A DNA stretch of 64,000 nucleotides from Solibacillus sp. R5-41 (GCF_002736105.1 NZ_CP024123.1:2348001-2412000); one strand, 5' to 3'; shown: positions 26,359 to 39,090, numbered from the stretch's first letter. The notes: generated from the sequence alone by a model not told the origin. A program made the numbers and translations.

Positions 26359-26898
26359 CTAGGCTTTCTCGGGTCTTGGCCAAATGAAATAAGAAATAGA
26401 GAAAGCAAAATCGATACCGAGCACAAGTGCCCATATTTTCAATGTCTCTAAAAACACTTCCGTTCTTGCTGGGTCATTGATGAAAAAAATCATGGCCACT
26501 AGAAATGCAGCACCGATAATATAGGCAAGAACGTGTTGTAATGAACCTTTCATCGAATGACGTGCATGTGCGTAGCCTGTTTTCCTTATCGGTTTTGGTC
26601 CTTTTTTTTGAATGTAATAAACAAAACGTTCGTCCGCCCAGTGAATCATACTTTTACCAAACGCGACTGACACCCCAAGATAAATGGCAGCGATTGCATG
26701 CACTTGCGTCGCGGTTGCTCCATTATACAAGTCAGTTGCTGTGACGATGAGTAATATTAAATCAATTACTGGCGTCAAGGCAAGAAAAAAAAGTCCCAGT
26801 CGTTCAAATTTGAGAATGTATCGTGTGATGAGCCCCAGCAAGATAACAATCCAAAAGCCGATTTCACATGCGACGATCATCCATGAGATGAAATTCAT
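26359..26898 (-). CDS. Five-helix membrane protein (possibly YmcC-like)
   Basis: A 179-residue protein with about five membrane segments, a conserved-looking loop GKSMIHWADERFVYYI and a basic segment KKGPKPIRKTG before a C-terminal helix pair. The layout recalls Bacillus YmcC-type membrane proteins of unknown function, but I am not sure. The start is ATG 26898, with AAAAGGGG 9 bases upstream. It is a single gene. Confidence 0.65.
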   Translation of the reverse strand: MNFISWMIVACEIGFWIVILLGLITRYILKFERLGLFFLALTPVIDLILLIVTATDLYNGATATQVHAIAAIYLGVSVAFGKSMIHWADERFVYYIQKKGPKPIRKTGYAHARHSMKGSLQHVLAYIIGAAFLVAMIFFINDPARTEVFLETLKIWALVLGIDFAFSISYFIWPRPEKA

Positions 26899-27154
26899 AT
26901 ACAACAACCCCTTTTAAAGTTTCCATTCACGGTACTGAAGATTTGAAAATTTTACAAATTAATTATAGTATATAAGAATATAAATAATCAGTCATCTAAA
27001 TACTGGATCATTAACAAATTCTAGGGATGACTTGTTTGTGTTACTGGTGCAGAATGATATCGGATTAACATTACAAAAATTGGACAAACTGAATCATGTT
27101 ATACAAAGGAATGTTGTATACTTTCTTTATTATTAATTTTTTATAGGAGGAAAT

Positions 27155-27526
27155 ATGAAACTAGGTGCATTTTCTGTTAGTTTAAGTGTAAAAGATATTC
27201 ATAAATCAAAAGCCTTTTACGAAAATTTAGGGTTTCAAGATTTTGGCGGGGATATTACTCAAAATTGGCTTATTATGAAAAATGAGAGTACGATCATTGG
27301 TCTATTCCAAAACATGTTTGAAAAGAATATTTTGACTTTTAATCCCGGTTGGAATGAGAATGCAGAAAATCTCGATTCGTTTACGGATATTCGAGATCTC
27401 CAGAAACAGCTTAAAGCACAAGGCATTAAATTACTGACTGAAGCAGATGAATCAAGCGAAGGCCCTGCAAGCTTTACAATTGAAGATCCTGATGGTAATG
27501 CTATTCTTATAGATCAACACAGATGA
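27155..27526 (+). CDS. VOC-family (glyoxalase fold) protein
   Basis: A 123-residue single VOC module: [18 protein letters not shown] at the start and [16 protein letters not shown] at the end are the two beta-alpha-beta-beta-beta edges. Such small proteins act as lyases, dioxygenases or binding proteins. The reaction cannot be deduced. AGGAGG lies 5 bases before the ATG. It is a single gene. Confidence 0.8.
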   Translation: MKLGAFSVSLSVKDIHKSKAFYENLGFQDFGGDITQNWLIMKNESTIIGLFQNMFEKNILTFNPGWNENAENLDSFTDIRDLQKQLKAQGIKLLTEADESSEGPASFTIEDPDGNAILIDQHR

Positions 27527-27777
27527 AATAATGTCTAGAATGGAAATCTACACAATTCAAAATCTTGAAGCAATTAGGCCGAGGCTTAATTGCTTTTTTA
27601 TGTTTTGAGCTTAATTAGTTATTAATCTTGCACCTGATGCAGTAGTTATCATGCATGGACGGCATCATTTCGTTACCTTATATACGTACGATTCTGCATT
27701 CAATTGTCCATCCAAGCAAAAAAGCAAAAAACCCCAAATTACATATACTACAAGGATTATTTTAGGAGGGGTACAAG

Positions 27778-28866
27778 TTGATTACAATCAGTTTATGTAT
27801 GATCGTCAAAAACGAAGATGAGGTAATTGGAAGATGTCTTGCTTCAGTTAAAGACTTAGTAGATGAAATTAATATTGTGGATACCGGTTCTACTGATAAC
27901 ACGAAGGACATTGTGGGACAGTTCACTGACCGTATTTTTGACTTTCAATGGATCGACAATTTTGCAGATGCACGAAATTTTTCCTTTCAACAAGCAACAA
28001 AAGAATATATTCTGTGGCTAGATGCAGATGATGTTTTCTCTGTTGAAGATCAGGAAAAGTTTAAAGCATTAAAAAAGTCATTAACATCTGACATTGATGC
28101 CGTGTCTATGAACTATAATTTAAGTTTTGATGCAGAAGGTAATGTGAGCTCTCTACTAAGGAGAAATCGTATCGTGAAAAGAGAGAAAAATTTCCAATGG
28201 ATCGGTGCTGTACATGAATATTTATCAGTCGGTGGAAATATCTATCAGTGCGATGTCGCGGTAAGCCATTTACCGCTAAGTCATGACCACAATAGAAATA
28301 TTGAAATATACAATCGATTAGTAAAATCCGGCGAAGAGTTGTCACCTCGTGATACTTTCTATTACGCAAATGAACTTTATGACCATGCACATTATGAAAA
28401 AGCTGTTTTTTACTACGAACATTTTTTAACCTCTCAATTAGGATGGATAGAAGATAACATTCGCGCCTGCTTTAAACTAGCGGATTGTTACATTCATTTA
28501 AACGACAAAGAAAATATATTGAGCGCAATTTTAAGAAGTTTTGAATATGATATTCCTCGCCCAGAGGCATGTTGTAGACTCGGATATTACTTTATGGAGC
28601 AGTTTAAAAATTACGAAGCTATTCACTGGTACGAACAAGCGCTCCTAACGAAACAGCAACCGAATGCCCCATTCCAAAACAACACTTTTACAACCTGGTT
28701 ACCTCATCTCCAGCTATGTGTCCTATATGACCGCTTAAAACAATACGAAATTGCTAATGCACATAATGAACTAGCAGGAACCTTTATACCGAACGATCCT
28801 AAAATACAATTCAATAAAGATTACTTCGACCGAATTTTAAAAAAGGACGATGAGTCAGTCAACTAA
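27778..28866 (+). CDS. Family 2 glycosyltransferase with TPR domain (SunS-like)
   Basis: A 362-residue protein. Residues 1 to about 200 form a GT-A domain (ISLCMIVKNEDEVIGRCL, DTGSTDNT, DADD metal motif, VHEYL) and the rest consists of TPR-like helices (YANELYDHAHYEKAVFYYEHF, RLGYYFMEQFKNYEAIHWYE). This architecture is that of SunS and related enzymes that sugar-modify proteins. The start is TTG 27778 with AGGAGGGG 8 bases upstream. CATATACTA at 27742, a perfect sigma-K -10, ends 27 bases before it. The next gene is a Thr-rich collagen-like protein, a likely substrate. Confidence 0.85.
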   Translation: MITISLCMIVKNEDEVIGRCLASVKDLVDEINIVDTGSTDNTKDIVGQFTDRIFDFQWIDNFADARNFSFQQATKEYILWLDADDVFSVEDQEKFKALKKSLTSDIDAVSMNYNLSFDAEGNVSSLLRRNRIVKREKNFQWIGAVHEYLSVGGNIYQCDVAVSHLPLSHDHNRNIEIYNRLVKSGEELSPRDTFYYANELYDHAHYEKAVFYYEHFLTSQLGWIEDNIRACFKLADCYIHLNDKENILSAILRSFEYDIPRPEACCRLGYYFMEQFKNYEAIHWYEQALLTKQQPNAPFQNNTFTTWLPHLQLCVLYDRLKQYEIANAHNELAGTFIPNDPKIQFNKDYFDRILKKDDESVN

Positions 28867-28897
28867 AAATCCCTATTAACTATCATGATTCACATAA

Positions 28898-31768
<2,871 letters not shown>

Positions 31769-31782
31769 ACAATTCAAAACAA

Positions 31783-31834
31783 AAAATAGAACTGCACATA
31801 AAGCGCAAAGCTTTTTGGTGCAGTTCTATTTTAA
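31783..31834 (+). terminator. Terminator of the collagen-like gene
   Basis: AAATAGAACTGCAC pairs with GTGCAGTTCTATTT around an AT-rich loop containing a second small stem, followed by T-rich sequence. Confidence 0.85.
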
Positions 31835-32024
31835 ATTCATAATAAATTAATTTACAAAATTTTCAATTAAAATAGTACACCATCTCAAATAGATAGCATA
31901 CCTCTTTATGTAATTATTTGTTTGACTGACTGCGCCTTAGATTTTCTAATTCATATAAAACTAAAATTCAATGAATGCGAACTGTTACTTTTACGCTACC
32001 TGGAGCTGGGACTGTAAGTGAGTC

Positions 32025-32255
32025 TTGAACACATATTGTATTTACATAACTCCCTCTCCTCTAAACAATAATTTGAACCGCTTTTTAAAATCTATTTCTA
32101 TTCATAGAAAATCTTCGCAAAGAGAACACTCTTATTTGCATATTTCGGGGGACACAATTGAATTATTTTACGAAGCAGATGGATTAACTGTGCCACTTTA
32201 CATAGGTGGCGATAACACTGCTGGGATAGTTTGGTCATGTCATAGAATTAATTAA
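32025..32255 (+). pseudogene. Possible remnant open frame
   Basis: A 76-codon frame opening with TTG has no ribosome site; its last part (SGDTIELFYEADGLTVPLYI) reads like a protein end. Just upstream, 31976-32029 also reads like a protein piece (VTFTLPGAGTVSES) before a stop. The stretch 31835-32404 is probably a decayed gene; the family is not recognised. Confidence 0.25.
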
Positions 32256-32291
32256 TGAAATCCCTCATTACTTTTAAAAAATGATCCAAAT

Positions 32292-32332
32292 AAAATACAT
32301 CCTTAAGGCTTATTCTTAAAGATGTATTTTTT
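32292..32332. terminator. Terminator between the remnant and the convergent VOC gene
   Basis: AAATACATC pairs with GATGTATTT, with an inner CTTAAG-type stem, and is followed by a T run on the plus strand. Confidence 0.65.
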
Positions 32333-32404
32333 CATTTCTAAAATAAGCAAACTTTGTTCTTGAATACCTATTTTTGAGAAAAGCATTCTGAGTTCTATAC
32401 CGCG

Positions 32405-33106
32405 CTAAATCTCCTTATAGTTTAAGCTACTTTTACACATAAAAAATTCTTGATCTTCATTAATCCCTAAACAAAATTGATTATCCAATATTATTTTCAT
32501 TGGAAAAACTTTGGACTTCTTTTCAGAAAACAGCCACCTTCTACCTGGACCCGCTAAAATGATAAAAACACCATTGTTACTTTCTTGCATGAAACTCAAC
32601 TTCGAATTCGTAATGGGAGAATCGTCACTATTTACAATATTGATCGTTTTTAACTGCTCCCCAATCATAGGTGCATCATGTGAGATCAAACCAATTTCTC
32701 CAATATTCAAAATACTATGATTTGAAAAAGGCAGTTCGCTTGTTGGGGTTACATTGTACCGCGCAATGAATTCTACGATATTTCCTGCTGGATCTTCAAA
32801 ATAGCATGAATGTGCCGGCCAAAATGAAAAGTCCGCCTCATCTTCCCCATCTTCTAATAGAAGCGGTTTTTTCTCTTTCAACCAAGCCTTTGCTTCTTGA
32901 AATTGATTGGATGGAATATTCATTGCAAAATGATAAAAAGGCTCCCTCGCTCCATTGCTGTTTGTGAATTCTAACATGCTTTTTCCTACTTGGATTCGAA
33001 AGCTTTTTGGACTATCACCACAAAGCGAAAAACCTAAATGTTTCGTATAAAATTCTTTCATACTTTGTAATTTATCCGTTTGTAACGTCAGTAATTTAAT
33101 TTCCAT
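32405..33106 (-). CDS. Two-module VOC-family (glyoxalase/dioxygenase fold) protein
   Basis: A 233-residue protein. Its first half is a clear VOC module (LQSMKEFYTKHLGFSLCG, then CYFEDPAGNIVEFIARY, with His and Glu as probable metal ligands). The second half has the remains of another module with weak motifs and likely no metal site. GGAGA lies 8 bases before the ATG. The substrate is unknown. It is a single gene. Confidence 0.75.
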   Translation of the reverse strand: MEIKLLTLQTDKLQSMKEFYTKHLGFSLCGDSPKSFRIQVGKSMLEFTNSNGAREPFYHFAMNIPSNQFQEAKAWLKEKKPLLLEDGEDEADFSFWPAHSCYFEDPAGNIVEFIARYNVTPTSELPFSNHSILNIGEIGLISHDAPMIGEQLKTINIVNSDDSPITNSKLSFMQESNNGVFIILAGPGRRWLFSEKKSKVFPMKIILDNQFCLGINEDQEFFMCKSSLNYKEI

Positions 33107-33264
33107 AAATCTAATCTCCTTTTTTACTAATTATAGTATCCAAATGTTAGAACGGAAATTAGACCTTTGTACATTAAAGTGTGACATCTCTCGTAAAAGA
33201 TAGCGCATTTCATAGTTTGAATGCTGTATTCAAGTAAACTATTTCTAAAGTTATATATAGGTTG

Positions 33265-33471
33265 TTAAAACGCTGTTTCCACAAAATGTACTACCCCTGT
33301 TTCACCATCAATGTAGTGAATATGCCCTTGTGTCGTAGAGGTAGGGTAATCGATTAAATATATGAATTGATAGCGGTGCGAACCAAATCCATAATCTTCC
33401 TTTTTAAATACTTGCTGCACTTGCTTAATGATTTTGATTAATTGCTCACGAGAAACTTTCTCTGTTTTCAT
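33265..33471 (-). CDS. Small protein of unknown function, second of a pair
   Basis: A 68-residue soluble protein, MKTEKVSREQLIKII at the start and a beta-rich second half (GHIHYIDGETGVVHFVE). Its ATG overlaps the stop of the upstream gene (ATGA), so translation is coupled. No family recognised. Real coding is supported by this overlap and by the balanced amino-acid composition. Confidence 0.5.
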   Translation of the reverse strand: MKTEKVSREQLIKIIKQVQQVFKKEDYGFGSHRYQFIYLIDYPTSTTQGHIHYIDGETGVVHFVETAF

Positions 33472-33653
33472 TTCCTGGTATAATAAGTGACTGAACTTAT
33501 TTTTTGCTCTTCAAAATATAGCTCTGCAAGCATTGTTTCATCGGCTCCGTAAAAATAAATCATATTACCATCCTGTACCTCTTTTACAATGACATGTTTA
33601 ATAAATGGTTCAATCATTTTTCTCATACAATTTTTGGTGGCTGATCCCACCAT
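33468..33653 (-). CDS. Small protein of unknown function, first of a pair
   Basis: A 61-residue protein with a beta-rich C-terminal half (GNMIYFYGADETMLAELYFE). AAGGAGGTGG lies immediately before the ATG, too close for ideal use, so the next codon (GTG) or the ATG at codon 10 may be the true start. It overlaps the following gene by four bases. Function unknown. Confidence 0.45.
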   Translation of the reverse strand: MVGSATKNCMRKMIEPFIKHVIVKEVQDGNMIYFYGADETMLAELYFEEQKISSVTYYTRK

Positions 33654-33678
33654 CCACCTCCTTTTTTCGGTGTGCCCA

Positions 33679-33858
33679 TTACATCATTTTATGTATTTTT
33701 TTAATATAGAATAATTCCCCCACCAACTCCACTATTGTTTGTGTCACGATCACAGCCGCGGCTAATGTTGCCCAAGAATCAGGTAAAGCTCCCGGTAGAG
33801 CGACTATTTTTCTAAATACTAGAAAAAGGCAAACTCCCAACAAACCGTCGAAGCTCAC
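33679..33858 (-). CDS. Small hydrophobic protein (59 residues), uncertain
   Basis: From GTG 33858 a 59-codon frame encodes a mostly hydrophobic protein with two likely membrane segments (LLGVCLFLVF and WATLAAAVIVTQTIVELVG) and a basic end (KKIHKMM). AAAAGG lies about 12 bases before the GTG. It begins 9 bases after the stop of the YwaF-like gene, so it could be its operon partner, or it may be a truncated remnant of a larger membrane protein. Confidence 0.4.
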   Translation of the reverse strand: MSFDGLLGVCLFLVFRKIVALPGALPDSWATLAAAVIVTQTIVELVGELFYIKKIHKMM

Positions 33859-33866
33859 CTTTTTAA

Positions 33867-34586
33867 CTACCTTTTACTTTTATTACAAATAATTAGCGGC
33901 AATAGCAAGAGGAGCCAAAAAATAAGGACGAGTCCAATAAAGCCGATGATATAATACTGTTCCCCTAAATAGTGCTCAAGTAGCATTAATGGTGTTCCTT
34001 CCGCCGCTTTGTTAAGGAACATAAAATTCGTTCCCCACAATACATTCAAGACGTAGACTATTGGAACGGTCACACATAAAAATAAAATCGGCTGCCATAT
34101 TTTACGTACGGACAACTTTAATTCCTTTGATAAAAGCATCGTCACCGGATAGGCAAATAAAAGAAGATGGAAGAAAAAACTATGAAAATGAAAATAATTA
34201 AACGCGGATACATCCGTCCAATTTGGTGTTATGAGCGACATGAATGCACCCGGCATCGTCAAACAATAGAGCAGCATATCCATGCGATGATCTTTCAGTA
34301 AGGCATGTGCTAATACGATAAAAATGCCCAATCCGCAAAGATGTAGGGGCAATGAGTCGTATGAAAATTCACCCTGCTGGATTAACAAGACATTTTTTAT
34401 GCTCTCCAGCAGCAAAATGACAAGTGCCCATCGTATTTTTATTTTTCTTTGCCCTGCTAAATCCGCGCCACTATACATTTTATACATGATGTAAATAACA
34501 AGTACCGTCAACATCAGCCAGCTAAAGTGATACCCATCAAATAATTGAAAGCCATTTTCTAATGATCGAATCGTCTCACTTAGCAC
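33867..34586 (-). CDS. TIGR02206/YwaF-family integral membrane protein
   Basis: About 239 residues with 6-7 membrane segments. Family features include FDGYHFSWLML near the start, the LPLHLCGLGIF helix, and TPNWTDVSAFNYFHFHSFFFH, typical of the YwaF group. Function is unknown. I prefer a GTG start at 34586 with AAGAGGTG upstream; an ATG 36 bases earlier lacks a ribosome site. A small hydrophobic frame follows directly. Confidence 0.75.
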   Translation of the reverse strand: MLSETIRSLENGFQLFDGYHFSWLMLTVLVIYIMYKMYSGADLAGQRKIKIRWALVILLLESIKNVLLIQQGEFSYDSLPLHLCGLGIFIVLAHALLKDHRMDMLLYCLTMPGAFMSLITPNWTDVSAFNYFHFHSFFFHLLLFAYPVTMLLSKELKLSVRKIWQPILFLCVTVPIVYVLNVLWGTNFMFLNKAAEGTPLMLLEHYLGEQYYIIGFIGLVLIFWLLLLLPLIICNKSKR

Positions 34587-34752
34587 ACATAAACACCTCT
34601 TTTCAAGTTGAAAAAGATCCATGTTTTCTTTATTCTCTATTTTATAGGTTGCATGAGAATTGTGTGCATGACTAGTGGCTAGATATTGAAATTTGCTAGG
34701 TTGTATGGCATTTTATCGTGCATGCTACAGATTGGTTCGTACACCCGTACCC

Positions 34753-35175
34753 CTATTTTTCAGGATACTGACTTTGTAAAAACAATATCGATTGAAGGAT
34801 CAACTCTTTTAATACGTCTATATCAATATCATCTACTTTATTAATGTAGACACATGCTTTTCCAGTCGTATGTTTGCCGAATTTCGCAAGGAGCTCTTCA
34901 CGTGCCGTATCACCTGGTGCAAAATACAAGCTAATTTTTGCCTTCCGTGGTGAAAAACCAACAAGCGGCGCGTCCCCTTCATGTCCTGTTTTATAAACGT
35001 AATGGTACGCGCCGAATCCAATAATACTAGGCCCCCACATTTTCGCTTCATGGCCTGTTGCTTCCGTAAATAATTGGAGCAATCGATACGCATCATCCCG
35101 TTTTTTAGGACTCTCTACCTTTTCAATAAATTCAACAACGCTTTCATCTGTTTCCTTCGTTTTTGGCTCGTACAT
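34753..35175 (-). CDS. DUF1801-domain protein (YdhG-like)
   Basis: A 140-residue protein with the DUF1801 fold: MWGPSIIGFG followed by YHYVYKTG, FSPRKAKISLYF and the KHTTGKACVYINKVDDID segment. The family is related to the SufE/iron-chaperone frataxin-like YdhG in the literature, but the role here is unproven. The start is ATG 35175 with GGGGAGGAG 7 bases upstream. It is a single gene. Confidence 0.8.
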   Translation of the reverse strand: MYEPKTKETDESVVEFIEKVESPKKRDDAYRLLQLFTEATGHEAKMWGPSIIGFGAYHYVYKTGHEGDAPLVGFSPRKAKISLYFAPGDTAREELLAKFGKHTTGKACVYINKVDDIDIDVLKELILQSILFLQSQYPEK

Positions 35176-35404
35176 ATTTCCACTCCTCCCCTTGTTTGTC
35201 ATTAAAACCAATTTACCTTTTTGAATTACTATGTTACAGCAATAGCCAATTCAATTCAAACGCTTCCATTTATCGTTTATTCAACTAAGATAGACAAATT
35301 TATTAATGTAAATATCCATTCTTTGAAACTATTTCACTCCCAATTCGTTAAAAGAATGATAAACTCTATTCAATACTATTAAACCTATATTTATATGATG
35401 AAAG

Positions 35405-35450
35405 AAAGGAGGAAGATGTTGTAAGCATTCAACATCAGTAATTTGGCATG
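35405..35450 (+). promoter_or_regulatory. Ribosome site separated from its start codon by a hairpin
   Basis: AAAGGAGGAA at 35406 is about 35 bases from the ATG at 35448. Between them GATGTTG (35415-35421) and CAACATC (35430-35436) form a perfect 7-bp hairpin. Folding it would bring the ribosome site to roughly 11-12 bases from the ATG. A three-base frame ATG TTG TAA also starts in the hairpin. Confidence 0.5.
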
Positions 35451-36206
35451 GCATTTATTCGAAAAATTTTATTAACGTTCCTAATTCTAGGTGTCGTTTT
35501 TGGGCTTTTAATTTTCGGACTCAACTATTTTTTATTTACACCTTCGAACACAGCAGCTCCACAACAAATCGAGGAAGGTCCGGCTGTTGAACAATTTATA
35601 GGCGAAATTGGAGAAACAGCGCGCAAGCTTGGTGCTGAAAATGATTTATATGCGTCCGTTATGATTGCACAAGCTATTCTCGAGAGCAAAAGTGGACAAA
35701 GTGGCCTTGCTGCATCCCCAAACTATAATTTATTTGGCATAAAAGGACAGTATCAAAATAGTTCCGTTGTGCTTGAAACGTTAGAGGATGATGGCGCGGG
35801 TAATATGACAACGATACAGGCAAAATTCCGCAAGTATGCTTCCTATGAAGAATCTTTGAAGGACTATGTCAACTTGCTTCGTAACGGGGTGTCCTGGAAT
35901 AAGAATTATTATACGAGCGTTTTCAAAAGCAACACAGCATCGTATAAAGATGCGACCCTTTTTTTAACTGGCTCCTACGCGACGGATTCGAAATACAATG
36001 ATAAACTGAACGCGCTTATTGCACAATACGACTTAGCGCAATACGACAAACCGATCCAAAGTAAAAAAACGATTCAAGTAGCAGATGGCGATTCACTCCC
36101 GTTGATTGCTGAAGCAAATGATGTTACCGTTACTTCCATTATGCAATGGAATCAATTAAATTCTAATTTTATAGAAGCTGGACAAACATTGACAATTTAT
36201 TATTAG
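35448..36206 (+). CDS. Membrane-anchored glucosaminidase with C-terminal LysM
   Basis: A 252-residue cell-wall hydrolase. Residues 5-30 form a membrane anchor; about 45-195 is a glucosaminidase (endo-beta-N-acetylglucosaminidase, GH73-like) domain with SVMIAQAILESKSGQSGLA holding the catalytic Glu and NLFGIKG, YASYEESLKDYVNLL and TGSYATDSKYNDKL; the end is a degenerate LysM (DGDSLPLIAEANDVTVTSIM). It cuts glycan strands, probably near the membrane. The start lacks a directly adjacent ribosome site; see the hairpin feature. Confidence 0.85.
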   Translation: MAFIRKILLTFLILGVVFGLLIFGLNYFLFTPSNTAAPQQIEEGPAVEQFIGEIGETARKLGAENDLYASVMIAQAILESKSGQSGLAASPNYNLFGIKGQYQNSSVVLETLEDDGAGNMTTIQAKFRKYASYEESLKDYVNLLRNGVSWNKNYYTSVFKSNTASYKDATLFLTGSYATDSKYNDKLNALIAQYDLAQYDKPIQSKKTIQVADGDSLPLIAEANDVTVTSIMQWNQLNSNFIEAGQTLTIYY

Positions 36207-36245
36207 AAAAAGGATTTGAGCGGGCGTGCTCAAATCCTTTTTTTA
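36207..36245 (+). terminator. Terminator of the glucosaminidase gene
   Basis: AAAAGGATTTGAGC pairs with GCTCAAATCCTTTT, followed by TTTTA, right after the stop codon. It lies against the end of the convergent fosB gene. Confidence 0.9.
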
Positions 36246-36250
36246 TAATC

Positions 36251-36673
36251 TCAATCGAAAAACTCCATATGTGTATGTTGCTGTTTATAGTAATTTAGCC
36301 TGTCCTGTAAAGTTCCAGTATGAAATTCAAACTTGTGACCATCCGGATCTGTAAAGTAAATTGATTTTTTATCCCTTTCGTCTCTCGGGCGACTTGGTAG
36401 AATATTTACATTCAATCCCCTAAGCTTCTCGTACATTTGATCAAATTCAGCTTCTTCTATTGAAAAAGCGACATGCGTATAGGATTGACTGATTTCATTG
36501 CGCGGAATATCTTTTTCTTCATTAAGAGCAAGCCACATACCATTTAAATCAAAATAAGTTGAACTTCTACCCTTTACTAACAATTTTGCATCAAATACAT
36601 TTTCATAAAACCAAATAGAATTCTCTAAATCCGACACTGAAAATAAAAAATGATTTATACCCTTTATAGACAC
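36251..36673 (-). CDS. fosB: FosB metallothiol transferase (fosfomycin resistance)
   Basis: A 140-residue VOC-fold enzyme highly similar in visible motifs to Bacillus Fos[63 protein letters not shown] and a C-terminal [11 protein letters not shown]. Metal ligands are H8, H67 and E116. FosB opens the fosfomycin epoxide by adding bacillithiol or another thiol. It starts with GTG 36673, GAGG 7 bases upstream. Chromosomal fosB is common in Bacillales. The 398-base spacer beyond it (36674-37071) shows a short remnant frame (36778-36918) and one dispersed palindrome, no gene. Confidence 0.92.
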   Translation of the reverse strand: MSIKGINHFLFSVSDLENSIWFYENVFDAKLLVKGRSSTYFDLNGMWLALNEEKDIPRNEISQSYTHVAFSIEEAEFDQMYEKLRGLNVNILPSRPRDERDKKSIYFTDPDGHKFEFHTGTLQDRLNYYKQQHTHMEFFD

Positions 36674-37071
36674 GATACCACCTCAAATTTAAACTTCCTA
36701 TTGTTTACATTATACAAAAGAAGTAGGCGCATTCCTACATTGTTTGTCACATACTCGGTCCTTTAGGTGTTCTCTAGATCAAATGAACATCATCGTAATT
36801 TTCAAGTACAACTGTCAGTGGTTCTTTATTCTCTACTAATTTTTGTAGTTCGTCTGAATTGATTGCAGGAGTATTGATTGTTGTAACAATATCAAAATAG
36901 AAAAGGGAATAAACCTATGCTCAACCTAGGACAGTAATTTCCTTGATATTATTAAATCATTTATAGAGGAATAATGAATGAATTTTTTTTGCGTTCAAAC
37001 TCAAAGAAAAGCCCCTCACAGCCATAGCCATGAAGTGCCTTTCCTTGTTTGTGTACCTGGTGGATAATGTG

Positions 37072-38661
37072 TTACACCGTTGCCTTCACTTCAAATCGTT
37101 GTGGTTGTATTTGTGCGACGATGATGCTGTTGATGACATTAATATAAGCCAGAGCAGATGCCTTTAAAATATCCGTATCCGCTGCTTTTGCGATATACTT
37201 TTCGCCTTCATGCTCTACGATGATTTTCACTTTACCAAGCGCTTCTTGACCACGAGATACTGAGCTAATATTATATTCGATCAGCTTTACTTCAATATCT
37301 GTAATGTTAGCAATGGCCGAATATAATGCATCAATTGGACCAGAGCCGACCGCGCTTGATTTATAAATTCCCTCTCCGCGACGGATTTTTACGCTCGCAG
37401 ATGGGAACGACGCATTCGAAATAACTTGTAAATCCTCTAGGTCAAAAAACTGATCCGAATAATTTTCTTTATTTGGATTGTTTTTCTCTGCCTTTTCATA
37501 ATAATTTTCCACGATGACGTATAAATCGTGATTGTATACTTCTTTCTTCGAGTCAGCTAACTTTAAGAAACCTTCAAAAATGCCTTCAAATTCTTCGACC
37601 GCAAAATCCTTAAAGCCAAGCTTCGATAATGAATTTTTCACTGCATGTCTACCTGATCGCGCCGTTAGCACAAGCTCCATATCATCTAAGCCAACATCTT
37701 CTGGGTGCACGATTTCATACGCATCACGCGATTTTAAAAGACCGTCTTGGTGAATACCAGAAGAATGGGCAAACGCATTGTCCCCTGTAATTGCCTTATT
37801 TACCTGTACATCTAGACCCATAAAGCTTGAAACTAAGCGCGATGTATTCATAATTTCCTTCGTCTGAATATCCGTAAAGACATCGTAAATATCACCACGT
37901 GTTTTCAGCGCCATTACGACCTCTTCTAATGCCGCATTCCCTGCACGTTCACCGATTCCGTTAATCGTACACTCTACTTTGTCCGCACCATTTTTAATCG
38001 CTGCCAGTGTATTCGCTGTCGCCATCCCTAAGTCGTTGTGGCAGTGCACGGAAAGTAATACTGAATCATCTAAATTTTTCATGCGATCATTCAGCTTGTA
38101 TATCAGCTCGCCCCATTGCTCAGGCTCTGCATAACCAACAGTGTCAGGCACGTTGATCATTGTCGCACCAGCTTTCATGACGGCTTCAATTGTTTTCCAT
38201 AGGTATTCAAAATCGGAGCGAGATGCGTCCTCTGTTGAATATTGCACTTGTGGCAGTAATGTTTTCGCATATTTGACGGCTTCAACACCAATTTGTAATA
38301 TTTGATCCTTGGACTTGCTAAATTTCTTTTCAACATGAATATCTGAAGTCCCTAGAACCATATGAATCATTGGATTTTCAGCATATTTGACTGCGTTATA
38401 TACCGAATCGATATCTGATTTCACCGCACGTGCTAAAGCCGTAATCATGATGTCCGATGTATTACCGACCTTTTGTGCTACTGCTTTTACCGCATCAAAA
38501 TCACCTTGTGAAGAAGCAGGGAAACCAGCTTCAATGATATCAACACCAAGCTTTTTGAGTTGTTGAGCGATTTCTACTTTTTCATATAAATTTAATTTCG
38601 CACCTGGCACTTGCTCGCCATCACGTAAAGTTGTATCAAACACCCAAATTTTTCTACTCAT
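37072..38661 (-). CDS. leuA: 2-isopropylmalate synthase
   Basis: A 529-residue LeuA. The N-terminal TIM barrel shows [29 protein letters not shown], the metal-binding [14 protein letters not shown] and GIGERAGN; the C-terminal part is the leucine-feedback regulatory domain ([21 protein letters not shown]). It joins acetyl-CoA and 2-oxoisovalerate in the first committed step of leucine synthesis. The start is ATG 38661 with AAAAGGGG upstream. It is controlled by a leucine T-box. Unusually, leuB, leuC and leuD do not follow; downstream is fosB. Confidence 0.93.
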   Translation of the reverse strand: MSRKIWVFDTTLRDGEQVPGAKLNLYEKVEIAQQLKKLGVDIIEAGFPASSQGDFDAVKAVAQKVGNTSDIMITALARAVKSDIDSVYNAVKYAENPMIHMVLGTSDIHVEKKFSKSKDQILQIGVEAVKYAKTLLPQVQYSTEDASRSDFEYLWKTIEAVMKAGATMINVPDTVGYAEPEQWGELIYKLNDRMKNLDDSVLLSVHCHNDLGMATANTLAAIKNGADKVECTINGIGERAGNAALEEVVMALKTRGDIYDVFTDIQTKEIMNTSRLVSSFMGLDVQVNKAITGDNAFAHSSGIHQDGLLKSRDAYEIVHPEDVGLDDMELVLTARSGRHAVKNSLSKLGFKDFAVEEFEGIFEGFLKLADSKKEVYNHDLYVIVENYYEKAEKNNPNKENYSDQFFDLEDLQVISNASFPSASVKIRRGEGIYKSSAVGSGPIDALYSAIANITDIEVKLIEYNISSVSRGQEALGKVKIIVEHEGEKYIAKAADTDILKASALAYINVINSIIVAQIQPQRFEVKATV

Positions 38662-38777
38662 TTTCCAAAACCCCTTTTCCAGTTCATTTTGATTTTTTAC
38701 CAATCATAAGCAATAAAATACAAATACACCGAGGCGTGATTGCGTTCAGTGAGTTTAGAAACCCTCCCTGAATAAAT

Positions 38778-39040
38778 ATAAAAACCCCGCCTCCACGGAT
38801 GATTAAATCCGATAGAGACGAGGTTTGCTCGCGTTACCACTCTAAATTGAACGGTCATTGCTGAAATCCGTTCCACTTTACGACAGTATATACTGTCTTG
38901 CCCTTTAACGGTGGCTTCCGACTTCCCTACTTAGTTTCAGGTTGTAGCTCATGGACGAGTTCAAAATTGTATGTACCAGTTCACACCACCCACTGGCTCT
39001 CTAAAAGCATACGGCATTTCTACTATTTCCAATCAAGGCT
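38778..39040 (-). promoter_or_regulatory. T-box riboswitch leader (leucine) of leuA
   Basis: On the minus strand the T-box reads AGAGTGGTAACGCG (about 38844-38831), slightly off the usual GGGTGGTACCGCG. It is followed by a terminator in which AAACCTCGTCTC pairs with GAGGCGGGGTTT (38825-38781). Stem I contains AGAGAGCCAG and, further on, GAACTCGTCC, giving specifier CUC (38959-38957), a leucine codon in agreement with leuA. Confidence 0.88.
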
Positions 39041-39061
39041 TATTTTGTTCTCTTGAAAGCA

Positions 39062-39090
39062 AGTTTAAAGTGTTCTATAAAAGAAGTCAA
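39062..39090 (-). promoter_or_regulatory. Sigma-A-type promoter of the leuA leader
   Basis: On the minus strand TTGACT, 17 bases, TAAACT. It lies about 20-50 bases before the T-box stem I. The leader to the leuA ATG is therefore near 390 bases. Confidence 0.6.

Noticed and set aside
36778-36918. Open frame between fosB and leuA
   Set aside because: About 46 codons right after a stop, no start or ribosome site; at most a remnant.
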